Part shown: positions 1-13,266 of the stretch, in pieces
How positions within the stretch are numbered: the stretch's first letter is position 1
How the letters are laid out: every line of letters begins with the position of its first letter
Source: Pterobdella sp. o SKG-2022
Lineage: Eukaryota; Annelida; Clitellata; Hirudinida; Piscicolidae
Direction of reading: 5' to 3'
DNA length: 64,000 bases
Assembly (NCBI GenBank): GCA_964035795.1
Contig: OZ038320.1
Location: 10,475,726 to 10,539,725 of the forward strand
Made by a program: the position numbers and the translations under genes
Notes under the pieces: model-generated
Told to the model about the DNA's origin: nothing
Seen by the model: only the letters and a program-made list of their open reading frames with translations
Databases searched by the model: none

Positions 1-1194
1 TTGATTGATTTTTCAAAACAAATTATTCTTTGCTCATTTAAGGTCTTCAATGCTGACTGACAAAGCTGACCTTTCAGCAACAACTATAGCAAACAAGGAG
101 GCCCATAAAGGGTTGGCATACTTCGTCCATCAGTATAATCAGTTTAAAGATTTTTATATAGCAGCACTAACATTGATACAAACCAAAATAACCTCAATGT
201 TAACTTATTTTCAAACAGAGGCACCTATGAAGAACACAAAAATCCATGCCATTTTCACCACCACCACCACCCCCACCAATGCTTTTCCACTTCAGATTGG
301 GTCAAGGCTCCGGATGTAACCACGTTTATAAACACTTCGAAATTTTCGACATTCCAACCTATTTTTGACCAAAGTAATTAAATGCATGACAATAAAGTAT
401 GCTAAAAGTGTAAATAAATGTATAGTATAAAATGGTAACTCAAACATTCGTAGACATTTATTTTAAAGTTGTAAAACTAAAATTAAATTTAAGGCTCAAA
501 TCAAAATCTTGTATTTATAAGGTATTTTCATTGTCTCCGAACTAATATTTTTGTATAATAAATGTTTCATTTGTCCATGTTCGTCTTTTTTATCGAGAAG
601 TTGAGCTAAAAGTAGTGGATCTTCTAAAAAAATTCTAAAAAGTTAAAGAATTTACAACTTCAAATGTAATTCCTAGGAGATAAATGAGCGCTTGTTTAAC
701 GAAGAGAAAAAATACCCACATTCGTCTTTTTAATCCGTTTTACATTATAAGAAACTCTATGTTTTAATTTACTTTTTGTGCAAGGCTTATCTTAATTCAA
801 GTGCGTATATTATACATTTTTTTTCGGCACTCAAAATAATACTCCAAACTGCATTTATTTTATTATAAAAAAGTAAAACGTGTTTTAAGAAAACATTTTC
901 AAATTAACAAACCTATATCTGATATCAATTAATTAGTTTTAAGGTGTAACTTACCTATAATAAATTCATTCTTATTTTTAACAAATTCGGCGAAGAATTT
1001 GTCGGTAAGACCTTTTAGAAAACCTCATTTAAAATGTCAAATTATCCAAACCAAATGCATGCATTTATATATAAATGAATTTGATGAAATCTCCTACGAC
1101 TAGAATGAAAAGAAATGAAAGTCGTTGGACAACACGTAGCTGTGGGAAAGTTTAAAATATAATTATATTTTGCTCATTTTACTTGTGCAAGATA

Positions 1195-1305
1195 AATGTA
1201 AGTTGGTTGGGGTCATCCACACAGCAATCCATCATGGGTGTCTTATCTCGTTACAGTCCCCTAGGGCCAGACTCGCTCGTTTGGCGTAGCACCAGAGTTT
1301 AATCA
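1195..1305. other. GC-richer island of unknown nature
   Basis: About 110 bases with far more G+C than the surroundings, including CCCCTAGGGG-like and CTCGTT/CGCTCGTTT stretches. It lies in the probable 3' UTR or downstream flank of the hnRNP gene. No long open frame crosses it. A short TGTGGATGACC match, on the minus strand here, recurs in another GC-rich island near 21260, which hints at a shared repeat. A conserved UTR element or a repeat remnant are both possible. Confidence 0.3.
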
Positions 1306-1739
1306 TTTAAAACTTACCATAAAAATCATAACTTCACATAAAGATTTTTAAAGCTAAATTCTCCTACGAATGTATCAGTTTCAATTTTTTCAAAAACTTC
1401 AATTATAAGTGAATTTAATCAGGAAATGTTATTTACTTAAAAACAGAGCTATAAATCAACATTCAAACTTCAACATTATCAAATTATTTAATCGACATCT
1501 TACTCGTCTAACTCATCATCTTCACCATTTTATTGAAAATGTCTAAAAGATAATTTGAAATGCTTGCAATAATTTAGAAAAACTTTATTTTGAAGATGCA
1601 TCATTTGTTGAAAATGTTTACGAACACTTTATTGTAATATTTCACTTAAGTGCTATTCAAACACAAGCAATCGACGTGACTAATAAAGGGACGATGATCA
1701 CGAAAAAGCTCCATGCATCAAAGCAAAGCAATTTAACTC

Positions 1740-1745
1740 TTTATT
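1740..1745 (-). promoter_or_regulatory. Candidate polyadenylation signal of the hnRNP gene
   Basis: AATAAA on the minus strand, about 220 bases past the proposed stop codon at 1962-1964. Further copies at 1584-1589 and 1528-1533 would give longer 3' UTRs. Such hexamers are frequent by chance in DNA this AT-rich, so the choice is uncertain. Confidence 0.3.
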
Positions 1746-1961
1746 CTATAATGCTTTTTCAATATTGAGAATTTAAATTACATTTTTTTAGAGAAACCCT
1801 ATAAACTGTTCATTTTCACTCAATTCTATATTCAACATTTTTAAAATAAAATGATAAACAACAGTCTCGTATATTTTCATAATGGATTTCAAAATTGTAC
1901 GATGATAAAAAAAATAACAGTTAATAGATACTCTCAACAAAACTTACTTATTCACATTACA

Positions 1962-4900
1962 TCATCTGGAATATGGGTGGTAGGCGGGAGCTGTTGTACC
2001 TCTCTTCATCTTGCCTGAGAGTCACATCAATATTTCCATTATGGCTTAACATTTATCATATCAAGCTATTTGAAAAAAATACACAAATACACATTTAATA
2101 TTTATAATGAACTGTTTCAAGATTAACAATTAAACGCCAACAAACCCGGGTCTTGTTGGTTATACCAGCTGTTATAGTCATATGAGGCATAAGGATTGGC
2201 AGCAGTTGCACCAGAAGTGGCTTGAGAAGCAGCTGGTGCGGCTCCCGCTGCTGTTTGGCTCATTTGATAACCATATTGCTGTGCATATTGTTGGTTGTAT
2301 TGACTCCAGTCATTACCGTAATAATTTGAATAATCATAGGCAGGCATCTGAAAATTATAATTATACTTTTGATAAAGTTGAAATCAATGAATTATTTAAA
2401 TATTCAAAAACATATATTGTTAAAAAAAATCCTCTTTATAAATTCATTTAACAAAATTACTCTAAAAGCTGACCAAAACACTAAGATTTACTCAATTTTT
2501 GGTTTGGGCTTGGAATGGAAATGTATGCTAAAATCTCGAAAAAAAGGCAAAACGAAAAACGAGATTAAAGTCACGAAAAGCAGGCCTACGGAAAGTATCC
2601 CAGCAAAAGGACCAAGTCTGCTTCAAAACCCCTAGTCTCCTCCCCCCCCCCCTCAGATTAAAAAGAGGACCTCAAACAAGACCATTTTTTATGGTCTGTC
2701 CCCACCAAGAACTGCACTGGTGGAAGAGGGCTCAGATGCTTTTCGCGAGATATGTGGAAAGCAGCCACAGTCACCTCATATCAAATCTCCATTCAATGCA
2801 ACCACACCACCTCACACATCAAACTCAAAACCCCATACATCCCCAACTTCTCACCACTCAGATTAGACAGACCCTCAACCCAAAAAGAAGGTTGACTGAT
2901 CTTCATCAATAACAATATAACCTACACACAAATCCCCACCCTCACAAACCTAATCACCAACAACATAGAACTCAAAACCATAAAAATACACTTGAAACAC
3001 ATCAAACTTCCCATCCTAAATGTATACATCCCACCCAACATCAATAACATGGACAAAACAATTACCAACCTCCTCATCCACCTCACAAGCCTCCTTAGCT
3101 TAATAATTACAGGTGACTTCAATGCCCACTCTCAACCATGGCACTCGAACCACAGAGGCCAACCCATTACTTTCTTCCTACTCAACTCAAACCACATAAT
3201 TCTTAACCAAAATACTCCCACTAGACTACCACTCAACCCAAACCAACAACCCACCTCCCGCGACAGCACAACAGCAGACACCTCAATATCAGCCAATTTC
3301 ACTTATAAGATTCTTAAAGCCTTGAACTCCGACCATTTTCCCATCCTCATCACAATCAAAAATAAATAAAAAATACAAACAACAAATCCCACAGAGTCAT
3401 AACCAACAACAAAAAAGCCAACTGACACTAATGCAAACAAGACATTGAATACATACTCAAAAACAACCCCCTTCATAACAAATCACCTCACTAATCGCAA
3501 ACTGAAACAACATTGTAACCAACAATAACAAAGACCCATCATTACCCACATCCAATCAAAAAATCCTATCTCATTCAACTACACAAAAAGAAAAAATTAG
3601 AAGAGTACTCAAAAGCAGACTGGGACCACAAGAAAAAATCCCGTCTTATGGAAAACAGTAAAGGCTCTCAACCCAAAAAAGATCACTACTCCTACCAACA
3701 CAAACATCCCACACAACAACAAAACAGTTCTCACTGGCATACAAAAAGCCAAAAAACTGAACAAATATATCAAAGCAACCACAAGACACTCCTCCAACCC
3801 TACATACAGAATAATCAATGAACACACCAAATACTCACATACCCCCAATAATAATCACTGCAGCAGAATCAACACAAGCAATAAGATAAATAGATAGATA
3901 GCAATATAGCACTCCAAAAACGCAACTTGACAAGACCCAATAACATAAACATCAGACATCTCAAACTCCTAGAACCCATAGCCATCAAACACCTAACCAA
4001 CACCGCAATCAACAAAAACACTATACCCCATGTATGGAAATCCACCAAAATCATACTCATGGCCAAACCTAACAAAGAGGCCTCACTCTCTTTCTCATAC
4101 CAATCAATAGCACTACCCATAGCAAAAGCCTACATCACCAATAACATAACACTCCCAACACATCAACACGGTTTTACCTAAAAAACCGCCAAAAACACAA
4201 CAACCAAAATCCAAACACACAAAAATTAAAGCAAGAGTCTTTCACATCACCCTCATTATTCAACATATATATGTCAAACATTCCCCTACCCAAAAACAAC
4301 TCAATCAATTTTATCACCTATGCAGAAGACGTCACCATAAGCTCATCTCACTCCAACACCAACACAGCCATCCAAAACCTCCTCCCATATCTTAACGAGA
4401 TTCCCACATGGACTCATACTAACAATCTCCATTTCATATGCAACCAAAACCACAACCACAGACCCTACGAATACAACAAACCACTGAACATCCACATCAA
4501 CAACACCCCCATCCCTACCACCACCAACTTTCCATCCCTGGCCTAACTTTTGACCCCAAACTAAAGTTCTCCACCCACACAAACAACACCATCACAAAAC
4601 TCAAAAATCACTCAATCTTATAAAAAACCTAACATCAACACACTGGGGCAAATGCAAGAAGACACTCATCACCATATACAAAACACTACTCCTTCCCATC
4701 ATCGAATACGCCAATACCATCTGGTTACCCATTATATCATACACCTCCCTCAAAAAACTACAAAAAATACAAAATGCAGCCTTGAGAACAATCACGGGCT
4801 GTACACAAGACACCAACAACTCCAACCAGAAACCAAAATCCTCCCATTTCAAACTCAACGCCTCACAACTCAAACAAAAAGCCTCACATTCTACCCACCC

Positions 4901-7900
4901 ATTCACCAAACCTAAAGCTCACCCACCCCAGATACAAAAACAATCTACATTCAAGAAAATCAATTAGACCATAAACATACCCATCACTCACGCACAAATG
5001 AAAAATCCGAGCACCCTCGTCCAACTCAGATAAAAAATCGTCCTTTATCCACTTATATCTCAACAAAATCTCGCCATTGTGGCATTCCACACCTTTACAA
5101 CACCCACCACTCTTTTCACCTGCCCAAAAATAATTACCCCACTGGGATTCGAGAGTCTATGGATCAACTCTGTGAGTGCAGCTGAGTTTTTGAACTGGAG
5201 GTTCTTTATGGGAACTCGAGAAGCACCCACCCGCGACTAGGGTGCTTGGGATAAAAAAAGGTTAAAGTCAGTAGGAAATTGCTCTGGCGAAAGTGATTCA
5301 AATAGCATGTAAGAGAATGCATGAAAACAAATGTAAATTCTTATAATGGAGTAAATCTACATTTCAAAGCCTGGAAATCGAAATTATTTAGAAAATTAAA
5401 ATCGTTTTTAGTGACTGTAGAATTTGGTTCTTTATGGAGGTGAAACCGTAACAACTACCAAACGCTTGAAAAAAGAATAAACTTACATGAAATATTACAA
5501 ATTACTTGAAACATCTCACACCCCTAACATCAACCTTAACCATGACCTCACTAAAGTATAAAAAAAAATAAAAGAATTATCAATCAGATTGGCAGGTCGT
5601 TGTTCTAGAAATCCCAAAAAGTCACCTATAAGCTGGTATTTTGGCAAAAAACTGGAGGAAAGCGAAACAAATGAAAAATAGCATAGATATTTTATGAAAG
5701 ATCTGGAAACAGTAAATGAACTTTCAAAAAACACAAATCACAAAGAAAACTGAGACTGCATTTATAAGATGAAATGACAAATAAAAATAATGATATAAAA
5801 AACACTGTTAATATAACTTTTCCAAAAATTCTATTTTTTATTTAATTTTATCATTAATTGATTACTAGGATGCACGTAGTAGCGCCTTGTAAAACAGATC
5901 ACGCAAGCAAACCCTTTCCCAAATTTGGGGGATCTAATGTCCAATTTACTTGAACACTTTTTGAAAAATTAGACAAAAAATAAAAGCAAGAAAAATGGTA
6001 CCTTGTATAAGGTATGTTGAAAAATTAGACAAAAAATAAAAGCAAGAAAAATGGTACCTTGTATAAAATGAGTATTTAGAAGACATAGAGTAACGATCAG
6101 AGCGACTTGGAAATAAGTTATTAGTTAGATTTTAAGGTTAATGGATAGTTTGGAATTGAGAAACATTAAAAACAGACATGCAAATTAAATTACATAACCA
6201 AGAGCTTAAAACAATTCATAGAGATGGCATACATTTTTCAAAGTAGACTTGAAAAAAACAAAAAACAAAGGCTGAGTGGATGTAAGAAATTTTTCAAGTT
6301 GGTTTGAGACAAAGATGCTTTGGATAGTAGAAAACAAATAATAATAAAAAATGAAATTTTACAGACTATTGTATAATAGTAAGTTTAACCATTCTCAAAA
6401 CAAGAGCTAAAACTAATTTAGCTAATAAATAAAGTAACCTGATAACCAGGGTAGCCAGGATACCCAGGGTAACCATAATATGCAGTATAATCATAAGCTC
6501 CCCTTCCCCTACCTCTGCCTCCTCTTGAAGCCTCATGTTCTGATCGAGGAGTTGCTCTACGAACATCCACCTTAATGCATTAAATATACATTTAATATAA
6601 TGAGTTACAATATTATAAAAATGCTATAAATTCTTATATGCTGAATTACACACATCTCTTTCTCCTAGCTTTTGTTTTGGCTGCTTGCATGCCTCTTCTG
6701 CACAACTTTCATTATTATATGTGATGAAAACATATGCCCTTCTTTGATTTTTCATTCTATCAAAAGGCAATTCGACTTCTTCAATCTGTTAGAATTCATT
6801 ATGCTATAAAAATCAAAATCTAGAATAAATTAAAATATATAAAATAAATCTATAAGCGAACCTTGCCATATTTAACAAAGAATGATCTTATATCTCCCTC
6901 TGACATATCAGGACTGACCCCACCAACAAATATTTTTTTCACTGGATCTTGCTTGCCTGCTGCAATGGCATTTGACTTGGAGACAGCCCTCTTTGGGTCA
7001 ATAGTCTTGCCTTGCAAAACATGCTGCTTTTCCTCACACACCTATCAAATAAAGATGCCAAACTATAGCCAATTACAAAAAATTCCAATTGAAAATGATG
7101 AACCATTTGAGTAATATAAGATACCAATGTTTGAGACAAATTTTTGGAATCTATTTAGCTTGAAGATACTTTGAGAAATTTTTTAATAATGTTACTAGAA
7201 GAAATTCTTAAAAAATTTAAGATCCGAAATCTAATAAGAAATATTTAAAAATCTTCAAATGGGAATCACTCACAGCTAGCAGGTAGTAGCTAGTCACAGA
7301 GGAGAATCATAATGATAAGAGTACATTATTATTTGTTAACACACTTGATTAGTCTTAAAAAAATATTACTTTATAAAAATTTGCTGATAAGCTCTAAGAA
7401 ATTTTCTTGAAGTTATTCATTAAAAAATCTCAAATGAAATTGAAAGATATTTTGTTTGTTTGAGGGATAATTAATGATGATGAGATAACCTTTAATTTCT
7501 CCCATTTACTACCAGAATCACTTCATAAAGAACCCTCATTTAGCTTTAAAGAAATTACCATAATACAATTTCAAAAAAATTAATTTTTTTTAGAAAAAAA
7601 TGTAATAAATAGAATTATCAAAATGAGAAATTGTATATATTGTTAAGAACTAATATTGAATAAAAAGAACTGATGTACATAGATGGCAGACTTACTTACA
7701 GACCAGCCAATGCACTCACCTACATCAGATGGAGATCATTCATGATCAGTTTTTAATATTTAATACCCTAGATAAATTTTTATACTGTTCACCCTTTATA
7801 TATGAAGCATTTTAAATTCAAAAATTAGATATCATTTATAGAAATAATTTTTAATTTCAAACAACTATATAATCCCAGCCAAAAATTTCAAAAATGCATC

Positions 7901-8786
7901 TAGATATCTTCAGTAAAAAACAAATATAATGTAACTTATGTTAATAAAATTTTAGAGACCTTATTAACTGCTTCAATATCTTCAAAGAGCACAAATCCAA
8001 ATCCTCTCGACCTGCCAGTGCTAGGATCAGTTTTCAAAGTGGAATCTATCACCTTACCAAACTGAGAAAAATAATCTCTAAGATCATCTGAAAAACATGG
8101 AAAAATATTAAAACTTATCACATCAACTATGCTATGGTGAAATGCCACTTACTCATTGTGGTTTCCCAATGAAGTCCCCCAACAAAAATTTTTCTGCACA
8201 AAAAAATAAATTTTTATTTGAAATAATTTTAATTTGAATTTTGTTATTTAAGATTTTGAATAAAAATATTTATATTAAACCTTTCATCGTCGTCATGTTT
8301 TGAAGCAAGAGAACCATTAAGCGGTTGTTTGAGAGCTTCCTGAACTATAGGATTTGTGGATTCAGAGAGTAATTGACGGGCTTTTTCACAAGATTCTTTA
8401 ACAGCTTGGATTCTTTCTTCCGGAAATAGTTCTTCTGGGTCTTGAAAAGTTTCCATCATTTCTTCAGAAGCATTATTTGTATCTGCATTAGAATCTGTAT
8501 TTTGCTGAGTGCTTTGATCTTCTAGTTGAGAATTCTCGTGGCTGTTTTCTGTACTATTCGCTTCAGTTTGTAAATTTTCTTGAAAATTTGTATCTGAATG
8601 CTCATTTTGATGAATATTTTGGTCATGCTCGGTTTCATTTTGCTGATAACTTCCTTCTTGACTAGCATGTTCATTTAATCCGCCATTTTGATCATTAACG
8701 CCGTCGGCTTCGGATGTTTCTTGGATATTTGAAACTGGTTTATTTACATTTGACTCAATTCCTTCAATATTCTCACTTTCTGCCAT
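1962..8786 (-). CDS. sqd: hnRNP A/B/D-type RNA-binding protein, Squid-like
   Basis: Two-RRM nuclear and shuttling hnRNP of the Squid/hnRNP A/B/D family, which binds pre-mRNA and mRNA in splicing, export and localisation. Exons (minus): 8281-8786, 8153-8193, 7960-8087, 6862-7041, 6654-6785, 6439-6570, 2146-2347 and 1962-2014; all phases agree, giving 457 aa. Residues 1-168 are an acidic Q/N/E-rich head, far longer than in Drosophila Squid. RRM1 (about 170-245) has RNP2 KIFVGG and RNP1 [11 protein letters not shown]2 (about 261-340) has KIFVGG and RNP1 NQRRAYVFI. Then come an RGG patch (RGGRGRGRG), [11 protein letters not shown] and a Tyr/Gln/Asn-rich low-complexity tail. The start is the ATG at 8786 (MAESEN); an upstream in-frame ATG at 8900 gives an unlikely hydrophobic leader. 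The last exon encodes [17 protein letters not shown], like the Tyr-Lys-Pro-Tyr ends of this family. Reading through the exon 7 donor would instead stop at 2123. A 4.1-kb intron contains a LINE. Confidence 0.9.
2760..5250 (+). mobile_element. Decayed Jockey-like non-LTR retrotransposon (LINE)
   Basis: Lies inside the hnRNP gene's long intron, antisense to the gene. The apurinic-endonuclease domain is read from about 2790 to 3369: LRLDRPS, LIFINNN (after an in-frame TGA at 2893-2895), [18 protein letters not shown] and SDHFPI. Reverse-transcriptase pieces follow in other frames: [15 protein letters not shown] near 4035-4080; TYAEDVTI near 4318, where the catalytic YADD is YAED; and [16 protein letters not shown] near 4755-4800, typical of the Jockey-clade C-terminus. 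At least three frame changes and several stops show that it is dead. The sense strand is extremely rich in A and C and poor in G. The 3' end is placed near a short A-run at about 5243-5250; the 5' end is not defined and no target-site duplication was identified. Confidence 0.85.
5961..6066. repeat. Tandem duplication of a 50-bp unit
   Basis: Two identical 50-bp copies at 5961-6010 and 6017-6066 (period 56) lie in the long intron of the hnRNP gene, about 700 bases downstream of the LINE. The perfect identity points to a recent duplication. Confidence 0.9.
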
Positions 8787-8992
8787 TTTATTTATAGCGT
8801 ACAATAAATAAAGCTTGATCAAATATATAAATAAAGATCGGAACAAACGTAGATCCAAAGATCTAAAAGTGTTTTTCTTTATTTGAATTAAATCAACCAA
8901 TAGTTTCTACAATTCAAAAAACATATAATATATCAAATTTTCATTAACTATAAAATTTTTAGTTGAAAAAATAGCATTTCATAACATAAAAA

Positions 8993-9310
<318 letters not shown>

Positions 9311-10149
9311 TACATAAGATTTAATATTTTTTTTAGATTTTTCAGCAAATAAATAATAAGTTAATTTATGAAAATATAAATAAATGGCTTTCTTGTTTAT
9401 TACGAGATTTGAGAATTTTTTTTTAGCAATAGAACAAAATAAATTATTGAAAAATAGGAAAAAATTAAATGCAAAATAATTTTCAAATGAGTTTATCTGA
9501 GAAAGTCTTTAAAAAAACAGTATATAACAAAAAGATTTAAAAATAGTTTTTTTATATATAAAAGGTAATTTAATGAAAATATCAGTAGACAACTAAAACC
9601 TCACTACTAGTAGAAAAAAAACTGAATCAATAACAATTTTTTTACAACTAAACATGAAGTAATTGAATTACTAATAAAACAGAAAATATTTTTGGAAAAT
9701 ATCAATAAAATGCAATTATTATTTAAAGAGATAAAAGTAAATTTATATAGCTCTAGAATATCAAATAGATCGCATCTATACCTCATGAATTATGCTTCAA
9801 TTCTCTATGAACTAGGGAAATGATCGTGTTGATGAGGCAAATGTTGGAAACTTTAGAATACATTGGCAAAAGATTGTAAAAGACAAAAACTTAAGTTTTT
9901 CAATATTAATACTAATATTTAAAAAAAGTTTTAACCAAATAAAAATAATAGGATCAATAGACACCTATCATTTTGAAAATGAAAATTTATGTCTTTAATT
10001 GAAATTGAATCAAAACTATTTCTAATCAGAATAAAACTTGTTGCCAATAACTCTAGTGTTTTTGCTTTATATAGAATTCACAAAAAATTGAATTTCAAAA
10101 TCTTTTCGTAAATCATTTTTTAAGGAATAAATTTTCAATTTGAAAATTT

Positions 10150-10412
10150 TGAATTATTTTAGAACACTAGTTAGTTTATTATGAAACGAAGCTTTTCGTT
10201 ATCAACCTAACATTTTCAAGTATGAGAAACAGTTTATTGATTTCACTATAATAGTTATGATATTATTATCAATAAACCTTTTCTCCTACTTGAAAATGTT
10301 AAGTTAATAACAAAAAGCTTCGTATCTTAATAAAGTAACTAGTACTAAATAGTTTTTGTTAATAGGCTAGTTTAGTTATTCATAAACTAACTAGTGTTCT
10401 GAAATTATATTC
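10150..10412. mobile_element. MITE-like palindromic element, family 1, copy 1
   Basis: Inverted ends are perfect over AGAACACTAGTTAGTTTA at 10161-10178 and its complement at 10383-10400, and imperfect matching extends outward. A second inverted arm inside (around the GAAGCTTTTCGTTATCAAC and CTTGAAAATGTTAA motifs) makes the element strongly foldable. There is no coding capacity. A shorter copy lies at 20.5 kb and a 25-bp interior match at 30.6 kb. The structure is as expected for a non-autonomous DNA transposon; the superfamily and target-site duplication are undetermined. Confidence 0.7.
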
Positions 10413-13129
10413 ATTTTATTGTGGTTTTTGAGAAAAAATCATTAATTTGAAAATTATAACGTCTTAAGATATCTTCAAAGATTATGCATAAACTTCTAGG
10501 AAGAAAAATGCTACCAACCAAAACCTACTTTTCCATCTTTTGATAAGTTTTGTTATGTCTAAGCCAAAAATCATTTTTTTGTTTTTTTTACATCACAAAT
10601 GGTGGCAAAAGAAAGAGCTGATCACAGAAGTTCATTATTTTTTATATGGTTTATTGGATTGTGGAAGAAAATGGGTCATTTCCAATTCTGATAATCAAAA
10701 GTTCTAAATCGTGGCAGAGTTGTTAATAAAAACATTCAGTGCAACATCAAGAAATGTTGCCAAAGAAATCATCAAAACATGCGTAATGTAATAGATATTT
10801 GAAAATTGAAATTCATTCGCTATAAACCTTTCAATCAAAATTTAAATATTTTTTTGAATTTTAAATAGAAGCCAAGATATTTTATTTATATAACCCTTTA
10901 TAAATGCCTTTGAAACAAATCTATGGTATTTTCAAAGTAATTTCAATAGTATCTCATTTGATCTTTTCCAAGTTGTGTCCATGTACTAAAGATATGAGAC
11001 CCCCTCTTGTATATAGACTAGTATTCATACTAATGTAAAATGTTTGATAATTTGATTATGGAAAAAATAATTTGTTCTATCGGTATTTATAATGTATTAT
11101 TATTACAAGTTATACATCTAACATGTTAAACTCAAACCTAGAGTGATAAGCTGATCGACTACCTACAAATTATTTTTCAAATTAACTTGCCCATAATATG
11201 ATCGTAAAACTAATTTTTCTTATATCAATGTAATAAAAAAGTTATAAAGCGACCCTCAAAATCATTCAGAAGCCCTTGTAACCCATTGCTAGCCAGCTGA
11301 TAGAAGAGGTGGAAGAAGACATGGGGAAAATCTGGTGATTTTGCGTGCTGGAGATACATTCACTGCACCAAACAATACTGTTCCATGAATTATTAATATG
11401 AGTCTTCTTCATCAAAATATCTTTCGGCAATCATTTTTTTGAAAACTTTGGATTTTAGAATAACACAACTTCAAAACAAATCAACTTTGTTAGTTAACAA
11501 CGATTGAAATAATAACACAGACAAGAAGAAATATACAAATTGAAGTTTTATCAGTTTCAAACTAAGTAACAAGAAGCTTACGTCTAAATATCTGCTAACC
11601 TAGTCTGAGCATTAAAGATTTATTTTGATTTATATTTATAAAAATAGAAACGTGATTATGGATGATAATTAGTAAATTTGCCTTTATGCATGTGATATAA
11701 GTAAATAATTATAGCCATTACATTATAGTCATCAATTTTTATTTGGTAAGTTTTTTATCAAGTGATCTTGGACTTCATGTTTGGGGAAAAATAGCCCTAA
11801 CCACTTATGGTACTAAAAACAATACGAAACGTTGTCTTATAATAATTTCCAGACGACGATAAATGCATGAAAGGTTGAATACTAGTTTTCAGTAAAAGAA
11901 ATAAAAATTAATTGTGGCAAATAGACTTTTCAGCAGAGAAGGAGAACTTTTAATCATCAGTGGTTACCAGAAACAACAAGGTTTTATCATGGAAAACTAA
12001 ATAATGATGAAAAGAAATTTTGATTCAAATAATTATTGTATTCAGTATATTTGTAAAGTTTGACAAGAACTAGATACTGGTTGGAACAGGAAAGAAAACT
12101 CAACAAGGTTCTCTATGAAAAATGCCTCTGACAGCCTTTTAGAGAGATCTAATAGGAGAGTACTTAAACTAATAACTACACTGTTATATGTTTTATAGAT
12201 ATTTTGTATAATTCAATAATTATTTTCAGTTTCTCATAAGACTCCGATGTTAGTTATATGTACCTTAACTTCCAAAATGCATATTATTTCAACTTTACTA
12301 ATCTGTTCTCACTCATTATGTTATTAAACTTGCATAACTTTTGCACAAGAAATGCTCAAAGATTTTCAAAATGTTTATGAACACAAAAACGATTTTTTTG
12401 AAAATCTTAATTAAGGCTTGTATAGGTTTAAGACTGCTTCTTATATAATTTTATTAAAATAAACTACATTTTCTGGGGCTTTGGAAAATGTGAAATACAG
12501 GTCTTCATGTTGTTTAATACTTCATCAGCTGTTTTAATTTATGAGTGTTAGATAAATCATTATAATTGATTCAAAAGAACCTAAAATTAATGACTTTAAT
12601 GCAAAAGGTTGTGTACAATTAAATACTACTAAATGACTACAGCGTTAGTAATATTATATCTTTTGAACCCTCAATAACTTCATGGAACGTATCAAATAGC
12701 GTTTATAGGAGAGTAATATTGTCACAGTCTCGGCTTAGTGTATCATTGATACTGAATGGCCATTAAAATGATACTTCTTGAGTATTATATAGGCTAAGTT
12801 TCACTTTATCATTGAATAAGGTATAGTTAATGTTAAGCCTAGCAAATGTACAGAAAGCAAGCATGTTTGCTGATGAGCTTTTGAAAGTTTATCTTCGATA
12901 TAAACTATATTTTAATTGGAAAACTACCTAAAACAATAAAAATTAATTTTGTAAGTGTAAGGAATGTGTCATGTAAAATTAGGAACATTGTTAAACTTCA
13001 AAACAAATTCCCAATTCAATATGAAATTCTATGGACAATAAGTAATTGAATTTCAAGCAATTTGCAGCTTGACGGCCGAACCGTCATTACAGCACACAAA
13101 TTACAATTCAAAGCCATCTTGTCGTGTTG

Positions 13130-13266
13130 GAAGTCGAGGCAGGTAACTTTTTTATCCTAAAGAAACCTTGAAACGGAGTAAAATGATATAAAAACATTAG
13201 GGTTAGAATTAGCATATCATTGTCGAAAAAATATGAACTCCGAAAATGATCGCAAGCCTCGACTTC
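13130..13266. repeat. Inverted repeat around a GC-richer patch
   Basis: Perfect 11-bp arms GAAGTCGAGGC (13130-13140) and GCCTCGACTTC (13256-13266) enclose 115 bases. The flank from 13070 is GC-rich (GACGGCCGAACCGTC, itself palindromic). This could be another MITE remnant or a structured RNA; there is no coding frame. Confidence 0.5.

Larger units (their letters stand above)
1..1961. other. Downstream region of the hnRNP gene, no gene seen
   Basis: This AT-rich stretch lies 3' of the minus-strand hnRNP gene and should hold its 3' UTR. Reverse-strand AATAAA motifs (TTTATT on the plus strand) occur at about 1740-1745, 1584-1589 and 1528-1533. A 104-codon open frame at 5-319 on the plus strand has no recognisable domain and is taken as chance. 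The only compositionally distinct patch is the GC-richer island at about 1195-1305. Confidence 0.5.

Noticed and set aside
5..319. 104-codon plus-strand open frame at the left edge
   Set aside because: No domain, and it is composed of low-complexity Thr-rich and AT-driven codons. It lies downstream of the hnRNP gene on the opposite strand with no splice or start context.
2123..2145. Stop at 2123-2125 as the true end of the hnRNP protein
   Set aside because: Splicing at 2145 to the 2014 exon restores a family-like C-terminus in phase. Read-through is kept only as a possible isoform.
2182..2635. Plus-strand frames over the hnRNP terminal exon
   Set aside because: They are shadows of the minus-strand exon, whose Tyr/Gln-rich reading has family support and agreeing splice phases.
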